Assembly (NCBI GenBank): GCA_046295975.1
Contig: JBKBMG010000012.1
Location: forward strand, 1-64,000
Length of the DNA stretch: 64,000 nt
Direction of reading: 5' to 3'
DNA from: UBA2357 sp046295975
Lineage (GTDB): Bacteria; Pseudomonadota; Gammaproteobacteria; Burkholderiales; Rhodocyclaceae
Shown here: piece by piece, positions 16,944 through 25,747 of the stretch
How positions within the stretch are numbered: position 1 is the stretch's first letter
Layout of the letters: every line of letters starts with the position of its first letter
Program-made: the position numbers and the translations under genes
Notes under the pieces: model-generated
The model's input: only the letters and a program-made list of their open reading frames with translations
The model's database searches: none
What the model was told of the DNA's origin: nothing

Positions 16944-18583
16944 CCCACCCCGACGCAACGACGCCGCGCCCTTGGCTATCCCTCTACGGCGGAGCCGGGC
17001 TGGCCTGCCTGGTCGCGCTCTACCTGCTGCCGGGGCTGCTCGGCCACGAACCTTGGCGCGGCGACGACGTACGCCACCTGGCCATCGTCAAGAGCATGTT
17101 GGCGGGCGAAGGCTGGCTATTCCCGCAACTCGCCGGCCAGCCCGCCACCGTCTTTCCGCCGTTTTACTACTGGGTGAGCGCCCTGCTCGCACGCGCCTTC
17201 GGCTGGATTCTGCCGCTCCACGAGGCAGCACGCATGGCCACTGCGCTGTTCGCGGCCATGGCCTTGTTCTGGATATCGCGTGCGTCGTGGCGGCTGAACG
17301 GCCGGCACACCCGCATCGCCGCCAGCCTGCTGACCCTGGGCACGCTGGGATTGGTGGTCCATGCCCACGAGGCGCAGCCGTTCATCGCGTTGATGGCGAT
17401 GCAGGCCATGACCCTCGCCGGTCTCGCGCGCGTTGCCAGCCATCCGCTCAAGGGCAGCCTGCAGGGCGCCCTGGGTGCGGCGCTAGCCTTTCTCGCGGCA
17501 GGGCCGAGCGGTCTGCTGCTGACCCTGCCCTTGTTCATCCTCGCAGCCGCCACCTGCCCCGAATGCCGCAGCCCGCGCGCCAGTGGCGCACTGATACTGG
17601 GACTCAGCCTGGCAATCGGTGCGAGTGCCCTGTGGCCGATCGCACTCAGCCTGTCCGACCCGGCCCTGCTCAATCTGTGGTGGGAGGAGCAGTGGGTGAA
17701 TTTCGTCCGCGACGGTTCAAGGCTGGAGAGCCTGCCCGAATTGGCCGAACTGCTGGGCTGGTTCCTATGGCCGCTGTGGCCGATCGCGCTGTGGGCAGCG
17801 TGGCGGGCACGGCGCCATCTCGCCAGCCTGCCAATGCTGCTGCCGACAGCCGCACTGGTGCTGGCGCTGATCAACATACTCGCAACCGGCCTCGTCAGCC
17901 CGCCCCGCATGTTGCCACTGATCGCGCCACTGGCACTGCTGGCGGCCGCCGGCGTGCCGAGTCTGCGGCGCGGCGCGGCGAACGCATTCGACTGGTTTGC
18001 GGTGATGACCTTTGGCGTGTTCGCGACCCTGGTATGGATCGCCTGGACCGCCCAGGTATTTGACTGGCCTCCCGGCCTGGCGCGTAGTCTGGCGCGCAGC
18101 GCGCCGGAGTTCGTGCTGCAGGGCACGTGGTTTCAGGCCGCAGTCGGCATCGCCATCTGCAGCGCGTGGATCGCGCTGGTGTGGCGCCTGCCGCGTTCGC
18201 CCAACCGCGCCCCGGCCAACTGGGCAATGGGCATGACCATGCTGTGGTGCCTGTCGGTCACCCTGCTGTTGCCGTGGTTCGACCACAGTCGCAACTACCG
18301 GCCAGTGGTCGACTCACTGGCCATCGCACTGGCGGGCGAACCCGAAGGCTGCGTCGCGGCCATCGGTCTCAGCCAGAGCCATCGTGCCGCACTGGACTAT
18401 TTCGCCGGCGTGCGCACCGAACCGGTGGCCGACAACGAGACCGGTTGCCGTTACCTGTTGGTGCACGAAGACGACTTCCCAATCGGTGTCCAGCCGATGT
18501 GGCAATGGCAACGCATCTGGGAAGACCGCCATGGTGGCGGCAAGCGACTGGAGATCTTCAGGCTGTACCGCCACGACGGATGA
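16940..18583 (+). CDS. ArnT/PMT-like membrane glycosyltransferase
   Basis: Polytopic GT-C type glycosyltransferase related to ArnT and protein O-mannosyltransferases, 547 residues. The first loop carries the acidic pair in WRGDDVRHL (residues 42-43) and PPFYYWVSA, typical of this superfamily. Ten or more hydrophobic helices follow, with a soluble C-terminal part. Such enzymes move a sugar from a polyprenyl phosphate donor to lipid A, protein or other envelope acceptors; the acceptor here is unknown. The start at 16940 is chosen because it gives a cytoplasmic N-terminus just before helix 1. Confidence 0.85.
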   Translation: MTHPDATTPRPWLSLYGGAGLACLVALYLLPGLLGHEPWRGDDVRHLAIVKSMLAGEGWLFPQLAGQPATVFPPFYYWVSALLARAFGWILPLHEAARMATALFAAMALFWISRASWRLNGRHTRIAASLLTLGTLGLVVHAHEAQPFIALMAMQAMTLAGLARVASHPLKGSLQGALGAALAFLAAGPSGLLLTLPLFILAAATCPECRSPRASGALILGLSLAIGASALWPIALSLSDPALLNLWWEEQWVNFVRDGSRLESLPELAELLGWFLWPLWPIALWAAWRARRHLASLPMLLPTAALVLALINILATGLVSPPRMLPLIAPLALLAAAGVPSLRRGAANAFDWFAVMTFGVFATLVWIAWTAQVFDWPPGLARSLARSAPEFVLQGTWFQAAVGIAICSAWIALVWRLPRSPNRAPANWAMGMTMLWCLSVTLLLPWFDHSRNYRPVVDSLAIALAGEPEGCVAAIGLSQSHRAALDYFAGVRTEPVADNETGCRYLLVHEDDFPIGVQPMWQWQRIWEDRHGGGKRLEIFRLYRHDG

Positions 18584-18602
18584 GTCGCGGCGGCGCAACC
18601 AG

Positions 18603-19154
18603 TTACGCCCCCAGACGCAGGAAGGTATCGCGATAGTGGCGCAGTTCGGCGATGGATTCGTGAATGTCCGCCAGCGCCTCGTGCTTGCCCTGCTTCTTCA
18701 CCCCGGCATACACCTCGGGCCGCCAACGGCGCGCCAGTTCCTTGAGGGTCGACACGTCGAGGTTGCGGTAATGGAACCACCCCTCGAAGGCCGGCATGTA
18801 GCGGGCGAGAAAACGCCGGTCCTGACACACCGAATTACCGCACATCGGTGAGGCCCGTTGCGGCACGTACGCCTGCAGGAACTCCAGCATCAGCCGTTCG
18901 GCCGCCGCCTCGTCCACGGTCGAGGCTCGCACCCGATCGATGAGACCGGATTTGCCGTGCGTGTTCTTGTTCCAGTCGTCCATCGCGTCGAGCACCTCGT
19001 CCGGCTGATGGACGGTGATCACCGGCGCTTCGGCGACGGTCTGGAGCTGGGTGTCGGTAATGACCAAGGCGATCTCGATGATGCGGTCGCGATCGGGTTC
19101 GAGGCCGGTCATCTCCATGTCCAGCCAGATGAGGTGGGTTGCGTCCTGTGCCAT
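18603..19154 (-). CDS. orn: Oligoribonuclease
   Basis: 3'-5' exoribonuclease that finishes degradation of short RNAs and pGpG; 183 residues. DEDDh residues are visible: D and E in WLDMEMTGL, D in NSVCQDRRFL, and H...D in HEALADI. The start at 19154 gives the usual N-terminus (MAQDATHLIWLDMEMTG). The frame extends to 19571 but that part is unconserved. It is convergent with the glycosyltransferase gene, with 19 bp between them. Confidence 0.95.
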   Translation of the reverse strand: MAQDATHLIWLDMEMTGLEPDRDRIIEIALVITDTQLQTVAEAPVITVHQPDEVLDAMDDWNKNTHGKSGLIDRVRASTVDEAAAERLMLEFLQAYVPQRASPMCGNSVCQDRRFLARYMPAFEGWFHYRNLDVSTLKELARRWRPEVYAGVKKQGKHEALADIHESIAELRHYRDTFLRLGA

Positions 19155-19410
19155 AATGCCTTGCCGATGTATGTGAACCAAAACGATAGGGGCGAACGCC
19201 TCGAACACGCGATGCGGGCGACCGGGGTCACAGCCTGGCGGCACGCCGGCTGCGAGACCGGCGACGTGGCCGGCATGCATCCCGTCGCCACGCGCGGCAG
19301 CGCCTCGTCCGTAGCGCTTCAGGTTCGATGCGTGAGGACGTGATTCTGTCACAAAAAGTGCAGAACCCCTGCGACCGTTTCCGCCGCCTGCCCAACGAGA
19401 ACCGCCGACG

Positions 19411-20676
19411 ATGACCGCATCCGCGTTCGCCACCTTGTTCGTGGTCGTGCTGATGGCGAATCTCGCCATCAAGCTCACCCTGATGATCCGCCAGATCCGC
19501 CATGTCACGGCGGAGCGCGAACGCGTGCCCGCGCCTTTTACCGAATCGATCAGCCTGTCCTCCCATCGCAAGGCCGCCGACTACACCCGCGCGCGCATGC
19601 GCCTGGCGCTGTTCGACCTCGCACTGGGCGCGCTGTTCATACTCGCCATGACCCTGGGGGGCGGGCTGGATGCGCTCTACGGGCTGCTCGCCCGCTGGCT
19701 GGATGCCGGTTCGCTTGGCCATGGCGTGGGCCTGCTCGCAGCGCTTGGCCTGCTCGGCTGGCTGATCGAACTGCCGTTCGGCCTGTACCGGACCTTCGGT
19801 ATCGAAAAGCGCTTCGGTTTCAACCGCATGACGCCAACGCTGTTCGTTTCCGATCTGGCCAAGAGTGGCGCACTCGCGACGCTCATCGGCCTGCCGCTGC
19901 TGGCACTGGTGATCTGGCTCATGGAAGCGGCCGGCGAACTCTGGTGGTTGTGGGTATGGGCGGTATGGCTCACCTTCAACCTGCTCGCCGCGGTCATCTG
20001 GCCGACACTGATTGCCCCCATGTTCAATCGCTTCACCCCCCTTTCGGACGACACCCTCAAGGCGCGGGTCGAGGCCCTGCTGGCACGCTGCGGCTTCAAA
20101 TCCAAGGGCTTGTTCGTAATGGATGGCTCACGCCGCTCCGCGCACGGCAACGCCTACTTCACGGGTTTCGGCACGAGCAAGCGCATCGTGTTTTTCGACA
20201 CCTTGTTGAACAAACTCGACCCCGCGGAGGTGGAAGCGGTCCTCGCTCATGAACTCGGCCACTTTCACCATGGCCACATCTGGAAGCGGCTGGTCGTGAT
20301 GGCTGCCCTGGCGCTGGCGATTCTTGCCTTTCTTGGCTGGCTCGTCACCCAAGCCTGGTTCTTCGCCGGCCTGGGCGTGTCGTTTGCGGGCACGGCCACG
20401 GCATTGGCGCTCTTTTCCCTGGTCTTGCCGGTGTTCGCCTTTCCCCTGGGGCCGATCATGAGCCACTGGTCACGCGCCTGCGAATTCGAGGCCGACCGCT
20501 ATGCCGCGGACCAGACCCGGGCGGACGATCTGGTCCACGCGCTGGTCAAGCTGTATCGCGACAATGCCGCCACGCTTACCCCGGATCCGTGGTATTCACG
20601 CTTCTTCGACTCCCATCCGCCGGCGGTGGTGCGCGTATCGCATCTGCGTGCGATCGCCTCACAGGAAACCAGATGA
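19411..20676 (+). CDS. STE24-like M48 membrane metallopeptidase
   Basis: 421-residue CAAX-protease-type M48 peptidase. It has an N-terminal membrane helix, the STE24 N-terminal domain (IELPFGLYRTFGIEKRFGFN), the zinc motif HELGHFHHGH near residue 281 and the third ligand region CEFEADRYA near 355. Bacteria have no CAAX prenylation, so the likely role is membrane-protein quality control. The stop overlaps a small ORF that leads into rsgA. Confidence 0.9.
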   Translation: MTASAFATLFVVVLMANLAIKLTLMIRQIRHVTAERERVPAPFTESISLSSHRKAADYTRARMRLALFDLALGALFILAMTLGGGLDALYGLLARWLDAGSLGHGVGLLAALGLLGWLIELPFGLYRTFGIEKRFGFNRMTPTLFVSDLAKSGALATLIGLPLLALVIWLMEAAGELWWLWVWAVWLTFNLLAAVIWPTLIAPMFNRFTPLSDDTLKARVEALLARCGFKSKGLFVMDGSRRSAHGNAYFTGFGTSKRIVFFDTLLNKLDPAEVEAVLAHELGHFHHGHIWKRLVVMAALALAILAFLGWLVTQAWFFAGLGVSFAGTATALALFSLVLPVFAFPLGPIMSHWSRACEFEADRYAADQTRADDLVHALVKLYRDNAATLTPDPWYSRFFDSHPPAVVRVSHLRAIASQETR

Positions 20677-20801
20677 CGCGCTCCTGCATGCCCGGACAAC
20701 AACTCGCCCTGCGCCTGACGATGCCGCATTCGAACCACGTCGCCAAGAACGGGCATCACGTCGCCGCATTCCCAAACACATCTGATTTTCGCTTCGAGTG
20801 A
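20673..20801 (+). CDS. Possible 42-residue coupling ORF between the protease gene and rsgA
   Basis: This ORF starts in a 4-nt ATGA overlap with the protease stop and ends in a 4-nt GTGA overlap with the rsgA start, filling the whole gap. The protein (MTRSCMPGQQ... to ...SDFRFE) matches nothing I recognise. It may be a real micro-protein, a coupling ORF or the worn remnant of a gene. Confidence 0.35.
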   Translation: MTRSCMPGQQLALRLTMPHSNHVAKNGHHVAAFPNTSDFRFE

Positions 20802-21733
20802 CCACCACGATAACGCGCAAAACCGGCGACCGCCTTTCCGGACGCATCGTCGCCGCCTTCGGCAGGCATTACGAGGTTGCCGTCGACCACACCGACCTCA
20901 TCGCAAGCACCTACAAGTGCTATCCACGCGGCAAGAAAAGCCCCTACGCCTGTGGCGACCGGGTGGAGATCGAACTCACAGCGCCAGACCAGGGTGTGAT
21001 CGTGCAGATGGCACCACGTGAAAACCTGCTGTGGCGCTCGGATGCGTTCCGCGAAAAGCTGATTGCGGCCAACCTCGATCAGGTTGTGATCGTGGTCGCC
21101 ACCGAACCGGGATTTTCCGACTTGTTCATATCGCGCTGCATCGTGGCCGCCGAAAGTCAGGGGCTGGATACGCTGATCGTGCTCAACAAGTCGGATGTGG
21201 AAGAACGGCTCGCCGACGCACGCGCGCGCCTTGCCCCCTTTGTCGCGATCGGTTACCCGGTGCTGGAACTGTCTGCGCGCAACGACGTGAGACCACTGCG
21301 CGCACGCCTCGCCGGCCGGCGGAGCATTCTGGTGGGCCAGTCCGGCATGGGCAAGTCCACGCTCACCAACGCGCTGATTCCAGACGCCCGGGCGGCCACC
21401 CGGGAAATTTCCGCAGCGCTGGACAGCGGCAAGCACACCACCACCCTCGCCCGGCTGTATTCCTTGCCGGAAGGGGGTTGGCTCATCGACAGCCCCGGCA
21501 TGCAGGCCTTCGGCCTTGCCCACCTCGAACCCGACGCGCTCGCCGGGCTGTTTCGCGAGTTGCAACCACACCTGGGCGAATGCCGCTTCCGCGACTGCCG
21601 CCACGAACGTGAGCCAGGGTGCGCACTGCAGGCCGCAGTGGCTGCCGGATCCGTCGATGCGCGGCGCTTCGAACACTACAACGCAGTGCGCGACGAAATC
21701 CGCGGCGCACGCAAGCAGGCCCAGGGCTGGTAG
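20798..21733 (+). CDS. rsgA: Ribosome small subunit-dependent GTPase RsgA
   Basis: Circularly permuted GTPase that checks 30S subunit maturation; 311 residues. OB domain first, then NKSD (G4), GQSGMGKST (G1) near residue 179, DSPGMQ (G3), and the zinc site CRFRDCRHEREPGC near residue 262. The GTG at 20798 is the first possible start, since an in-frame stop lies at 20783-20785. The gene depends on coupling to the small ORF or protease gene upstream, as no strong ribosome binding site is visible. Confidence 0.94.
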   Translation: MTTTITRKTGDRLSGRIVAAFGRHYEVAVDHTDLIASTYKCYPRGKKSPYACGDRVEIELTAPDQGVIVQMAPRENLLWRSDAFREKLIAANLDQVVIVVATEPGFSDLFISRCIVAAESQGLDTLIVLNKSDVEERLADARARLAPFVAIGYPVLELSARNDVRPLRARLAGRRSILVGQSGMGKSTLTNALIPDARAATREISAALDSGKHTTTLARLYSLPEGGWLIDSPGMQAFGLAHLEPDALAGLFRELQPHLGECRFRDCRHEREPGCALQAAVAAGSVDARRFEHYNAVRDEIRGARKQAQGW

Positions 21734-21915
21734 CGCCCTCGTCCAAGCTCAGGATCGAATCGTAGCGTACGATACCGACAGGCGTAGGCGGGTTTCACAA
21801 GGCGCCGTGGCGAACACCGCTAAGGCCTTCGACCACGACCGATCGGGCAGATGGACGAGGAGCGGACGCCGCGCAACACTGGGATCGCATCGCGCGGCGG
21901 GTTCTCCCGATACGC
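21734..21915. other. Convergent intergenic region, nothing recognised
   Basis: 182 bp between rsgA and the alpha-E gene, read toward each other. I see no convincing ORF, stem-loop with T-run, or repeat. Confidence 0.5.
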
Positions 21916-22881
21916 TCAGGCAGTCGCCGTCTCCCGGGGCGTCACCGGTACGAGGAAATCATCGGCGATCCGGTTGCCCAGATCCTGAACCCGCGCCAAG
22001 GCCTGGACCACGAAATTGTGCAGACCGTCACGCATGATGGTGTCGATGCTGCCGAAGCGCAGCGTCGCCTCCATCAGTCCGGCCCGACGTTCCGTTTCGG
22101 AAGAGTGGTCATTGGACACGGCGCGCAGATTCGAGAACACCTCCTTCATGCAGCGTGCAAGCGATCTTGGCATGTCGGCCCGCAACAGCATCAACTCCGC
22201 CACACGGGCAGGGGTGATCAGGTCACGATACACCCTGCGATACACCTCGAAGGCCGACACCGAGCGCAACAGCGCACTCCACTGGTAGTAATCGGCCGCG
22301 CCCCCTTCCACCTCGCCCGCCGGCAACAGCAACTGATACTTCACGTCGATGATGCGCAAAGTGTTGTCGGCCCGCTCCAGGAAGGTGCCAATGCGGATGA
22401 AGCGCAAGGCCTCGTCCTGCAACATGGTTCCCAGCGTGACGCCGCGCGAGAGGTGGGAACGGAACTTGACCCATTCAAAGAACTCGCTCACCCCTTCGTC
22501 GTTGAGCGCATCGACGGTGAGGTCGCGCATCTTCAACCAGGTGCTGTTGGTGGTTTCCCACAACTCCGAGGTCAGCGTGCCACGCACCGCATGGGCATTC
22601 TCGCGGGCCGCGCGCAAGCAGTTTCGGATGCTGTTGAGGTTGCCGGTATCAAAGATCATGAACTCCAGCACGTTGTCGGCATTGATCTCTGCGTGCTTCT
22701 GATGAAAGGCATGCTCCAGGCCCATGATGCGCAGCGTCGCCCCCCAGGCCTGCTCGGCTTGCGCCTCGGACTGCGGCATCAGCGACATGCGATGGTTCAC
22801 ATCGAGGATGCGGGCAATGTTCTCGGCGCGCTCCATGTAGCGCGCCATCCAGTAAAGGTGATCGGCGGTTCTGCTCAGCAT
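21916..22881 (-). CDS. Alpha-E domain protein
   Basis: 321-residue all-helical alpha-E superfamily protein, recognisable from MLSRTADHLYWMARYMERAENIAR at its N-terminus (start 22881) and ARENAHAVRGTLTSELWE and FLERADNTLRIIDVKYQLL further in. Its biochemical role is unknown, though it is nearly always paired with the ATP-grasp gene that precedes it here by 10 nt. The usual third partner, a transglutaminase-like gene, is absent. Confidence 0.9.
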   Translation of the reverse strand: MLSRTADHLYWMARYMERAENIARILDVNHRMSLMPQSEAQAEQAWGATLRIMGLEHAFHQKHAEINADNVLEFMIFDTGNLNSIRNCLRAARENAHAVRGTLTSELWETTNSTWLKMRDLTVDALNDEGVSEFFEWVKFRSHLSRGVTLGTMLQDEALRFIRIGTFLERADNTLRIIDVKYQLLLPAGEVEGGAADYYQWSALLRSVSAFEVYRRVYRDLITPARVAELMLLRADMPRSLARCMKEVFSNLRAVSNDHSSETERRAGLMEATLRFGSIDTIMRDGLHNFVVQALARVQDLGNRIADDFLVPVTPRETATA

Positions 22882-22891
22882 GCTTTTGTCC

Positions 22892-24310
22892 TCAACCCTC
22901 GAGTACCCAGGTATCTTTGGTTCCACCACCCTGCGACGAATTGACCACCAGGGAACCTTCGCGCAGTGCCACGCGGGTCAAGCCCCCTGCGACCAGCTGC
23001 ACCTCCTCACCTGAAAGTACAAAGGGGCGCAGGTCGACATGGCGCGGCGCAATGCCTGCTTCCACGAAGGTCGGGCAATTGGATAGCGCCAGTGTGGGCT
23101 GCGCGATGTAGCGCTCGGGATGCGCCTCCAGGACCTTGCGGAAGGCGGCGATCTCAGCTCGCGTGGCGGCCGGTCCGACCAGCATGCCGTAGCCGCCTGC
23201 GCCGTGAACCTCCTTCACCACCAGTTCAGGCAGGTGCGCGAGCACATGCTTGAGGTCGTCCTCACGCCGGCACATGAAGGTAGGCACGTTGTGCAGAATC
23301 GGCTCTTCGCCGAGATAGAAGCGGATCATTTCCGGCACGTAGGGGTAGATCGACTTGTCGTCGGCCACGCCGGTACCGATCGCATTCGACAGCGTCACAC
23401 GTCCGGCACGATAGGCCTCCAGCAGTCCAGGCACACCCAATACCGAATCAGGACGAAATGCCAGCGGATCGAGGAAGTCGTCGTCCACCCTGCGGTAGAT
23501 CACATCCACCCGCTGACGGCCCCGCGTGGTGCGCAGAAACACCTGCTCGTCCTCGACGAACATGTCCTGCCCCTCGACGAGTTCGACCCCCATCTGCTGC
23601 GCCAGGAACGAGTGCTCGAAATACGCGCTGTTGTAGGCACCCGGCGTCAACACCACCACCGTGGGGTCTGATACCCCCAGCGGTGCCACGCTGCGCAAGG
23701 TCTTCAGCAGAATGTCCGGATAGCGGTCCACCGGCGCCACGCGGTAGCGCGAGAACAAGCGCGGAAACAACCGCATCATCATCTTGCGGTTCTCGAGCAT
23801 GTAGGACACACCCGACGGCACCCGCAGATTGTCCTCCAGCACGTAGTACTCGCCCGCACCGGCGCGCACGATGTCCACCCCGGCAATGTGCGCGTATACA
23901 TCGCGGGCCACCGACACGCCGCGCATCACCGCGCGATACTGGGCGTTGTTCAGCACCTGCTCTTCCGGAATCCGTCCGGCACGGAGAATATCCTGGTCAT
24001 GGTAGATGTCGCGGATAAAGGCATTCAAGGCCTTGACCCGCTGGCGCAGGCCCGCTTCCAGCATCTGCCATTCGTCGCTTGGAATGATCCGCGGAATGAT
24101 GTCGAAGGGAATCAGCCGCTCGGTCCCCGCATTCTCACCATAAACCGCGAAGGTGATCCCGTAGCGATGAAACAAGGCGTCGGCCTCGGCGCGCTTCTGC
24201 GCCAGGCGCTCGGGCGGCATCTCCCTCAACCACGCCTCGTAGGCCTGGTAGTGCGTACGGACATCACCGGCCTCGTCGTACATCTCGTTATAGAACTTGC
24301 GGTCAACCAT
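22892..24310 (-). CDS. Circularly permuted ATP-grasp protein
   Basis: About 472 residues. It is the partner of the alpha-E protein and belongs to the circularly permuted type 2 ATP-grasp family (formerly DUF404/DUF407). Visible family segments are YGITFAVYG, IPFDIIPRII, LEDNLRVPSGVSYMLENR, VVLTPGAYNSAYFEHSFLA and VVKEVHGAGGYGMLVGP. Such enzymes probably form amide or peptide bonds on an unknown acceptor. The start could be 24322 or 24310; I use the second ATG. Confidence 0.9.
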   Translation of the reverse strand: MVDRKFYNEMYDEAGDVRTHYQAYEAWLREMPPERLAQKRAEADALFHRYGITFAVYGENAGTERLIPFDIIPRIIPSDEWQMLEAGLRQRVKALNAFIRDIYHDQDILRAGRIPEEQVLNNAQYRAVMRGVSVARDVYAHIAGVDIVRAGAGEYYVLEDNLRVPSGVSYMLENRKMMMRLFPRLFSRYRVAPVDRYPDILLKTLRSVAPLGVSDPTVVVLTPGAYNSAYFEHSFLAQQMGVELVEGQDMFVEDEQVFLRTTRGRQRVDVIYRRVDDDFLDPLAFRPDSVLGVPGLLEAYRAGRVTLSNAIGTGVADDKSIYPYVPEMIRFYLGEEPILHNVPTFMCRREDDLKHVLAHLPELVVKEVHGAGGYGMLVGPAATRAEIAAFRKVLEAHPERYIAQPTLALSNCPTFVEAGIAPRHVDLRPFVLSGEEVQLVAGGLTRVALREGSLVVNSSQGGGTKDTWVLEG

Positions 24311-24487
24311 GATGCTCGTCACCCTCCTCTGCCGAATACGGCGTTCCCCCAGTCACAGCGAAAACCATGCCAGGGCCGCCCCTGTAAAAGCCCGGGGGGT
24401 ACGCCGGAGCACGCACCAGAACAGTGCATTCAGCCGATCATCCCGATACCCATGGTGCGGCATCCCTATCCAGAGCGCCACAACCGG

Positions 24488-24514
24488 GCAAAAAAAACCC
24501 GCCGTCAGGCGGGT
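24488..24514 (-). terminator. Rho-independent terminator after the thiolase gene
   Basis: Read on the minus strand, a perfect 7-bp stem (ACCCGCC and GGCGGGT) with a 4-nt loop is followed by a run of seven or more T. It lies 26 nt after the thiolase stop. A short T-run also follows on the plus strand. Confidence 0.85.
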
Positions 24515-24539
24515 CTTTTCAGCGCTGCTTACTGTCGGA

Positions 24540-25724
24540 TCACAGGCGCTCGAACACCGCCGCAATGCCCTGTCCACCACCGATGCACATGGTCACCAGT
24601 GCGTAGCGACCATTGGTACGCTTCAGTTCGTACAGCGCCTTGGTGGCAATATACGCTCCCGAGCAGCCCACCGGGTGGCCGAGCGCAATCGCCCCTCCGT
24701 TGGGATTGGTCTTGGCCAGGTCCAGTTCCAGCCCTTTCGCAACCGCAAGCGCCTGCGCGGCAAAGGCTTCGTTGGATTCGATGACGTCGATCTGGTCCAG
24801 GGTCAGGCCGGCACGCTGCAACGCCAGCTTGGACGCCGGGATCGGTCCCTCGCCCATCAGGTGGTTGGGCACCCCGGCGACTGCGTACGACACCAGCCGC
24901 GCCATCGGCGTATAGCCGCTCTTCTGCGCCGCCTCGGCCGCGGCCAGCACGAAGAAGGACGCACCGTCGTTGATGCCGGAAGCGTTCCCGGCCGTCACGG
25001 TCCCGTCCTTCTTGAAGGCCGGTCGCATCTTCGCCAGCGATTCCACGGTGGTGCCGGCCTTTACGTGCTCGTCGGTATCGAACACCACGTCGCCCTTGCG
25101 GCTCTTGATCGTGATCGGCACGATCTGGTCCTTGAAGCGGCCCTCGGCAATGGCCAACGCCGCGCGGCGCTGCGACTCCACCGCGAAGGCGTCCTGATCC
25201 TCGCGGCTGATGCCCCACTTCTCGGCCAGATTCTCGGCCGTGATACCCATGTGACCGACGCCGAAGGGGTCGGTCAGCACCGCCACCATCGCGTCGATCA
25301 GCGTCGTGTCGCCCATGCGCGCACCCGAGCGCATCGCCGGCGACAGATAGGCGCCGCGCGACATCACTTCCACGCCGCCGCCGACACCGAAGTCGCAATC
25401 GCCCAGCATGATCGCCTGCGACGTCGACACAATGCCCTGCAGGCCGGACGAGCACAGCCGGTTCACCGCCATCGCCACCGACTCCATCGGCAGGCCAGCC
25501 TGGATCGATGCAACCCGCGCCACGTAGGCGTAGCGCGACTCGGTGGGAATGCAGTTGCCGACCGTCACATAGTTGATCTGCTGCGGATCGACACCGGAAC
25601 GGGTCACCGCTTCCTTCATCACCGTACCCGCCAACTCTGCCGGCTCCATGCCGCTCAAGGTACCGCCGAACGCGCCAATCGCCGAACGCACCGCGCTCAA
25701 TACAACGACTTCACGAGTTGCCAT
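24540..25724 (-). CDS. bktB: Acetyl-CoA acetyltransferase / beta-ketothiolase (BktB-like)
   Basis: Thiolase II condensing two acyl-CoAs, or cleaving 3-ketoacyl-CoA; 394 residues. Catalytic Cys in NRLCSSGLQ near residue 90, catalytic His in IALGHPVGCSG near 350, second Cys in TMCIGGGQG near 380, and NEAFAAQ. The sequence closely recalls the Ralstonia BktB type (for example SRKGDVVFDTDEHV and GTVTAGNASG), which supplies C4/C5 units for polyhydroxyalkanoate. A role in beta-oxidation or ethylmalonyl-type pathways is also possible. Monocistronic, with its own terminator. Confidence 0.9.
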   Translation of the reverse strand: MATREVVVLSAVRSAIGAFGGTLSGMEPAELAGTVMKEAVTRSGVDPQQINYVTVGNCIPTESRYAYVARVASIQAGLPMESVAMAVNRLCSSGLQGIVSTSQAIMLGDCDFGVGGGVEVMSRGAYLSPAMRSGARMGDTTLIDAMVAVLTDPFGVGHMGITAENLAEKWGISREDQDAFAVESQRRAALAIAEGRFKDQIVPITIKSRKGDVVFDTDEHVKAGTTVESLAKMRPAFKKDGTVTAGNASGINDGASFFVLAAAEAAQKSGYTPMARLVSYAVAGVPNHLMGEGPIPASKLALQRAGLTLDQIDVIESNEAFAAQALAVAKGLELDLAKTNPNGGAIALGHPVGCSGAYIATKALYELKRTNGRYALVTMCIGGGQGIAAVFERL

Positions 25725-25747
25725 CTAAGCTCCCTCCTCAAGAATCC

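Noticed and set aside
19155..19410. Possible small gene between orn and the STE24-like protease gene
   Set aside because: Open frames here have no ribosome binding site or recognisable sequence; the region is better explained as the divergent promoter interval.
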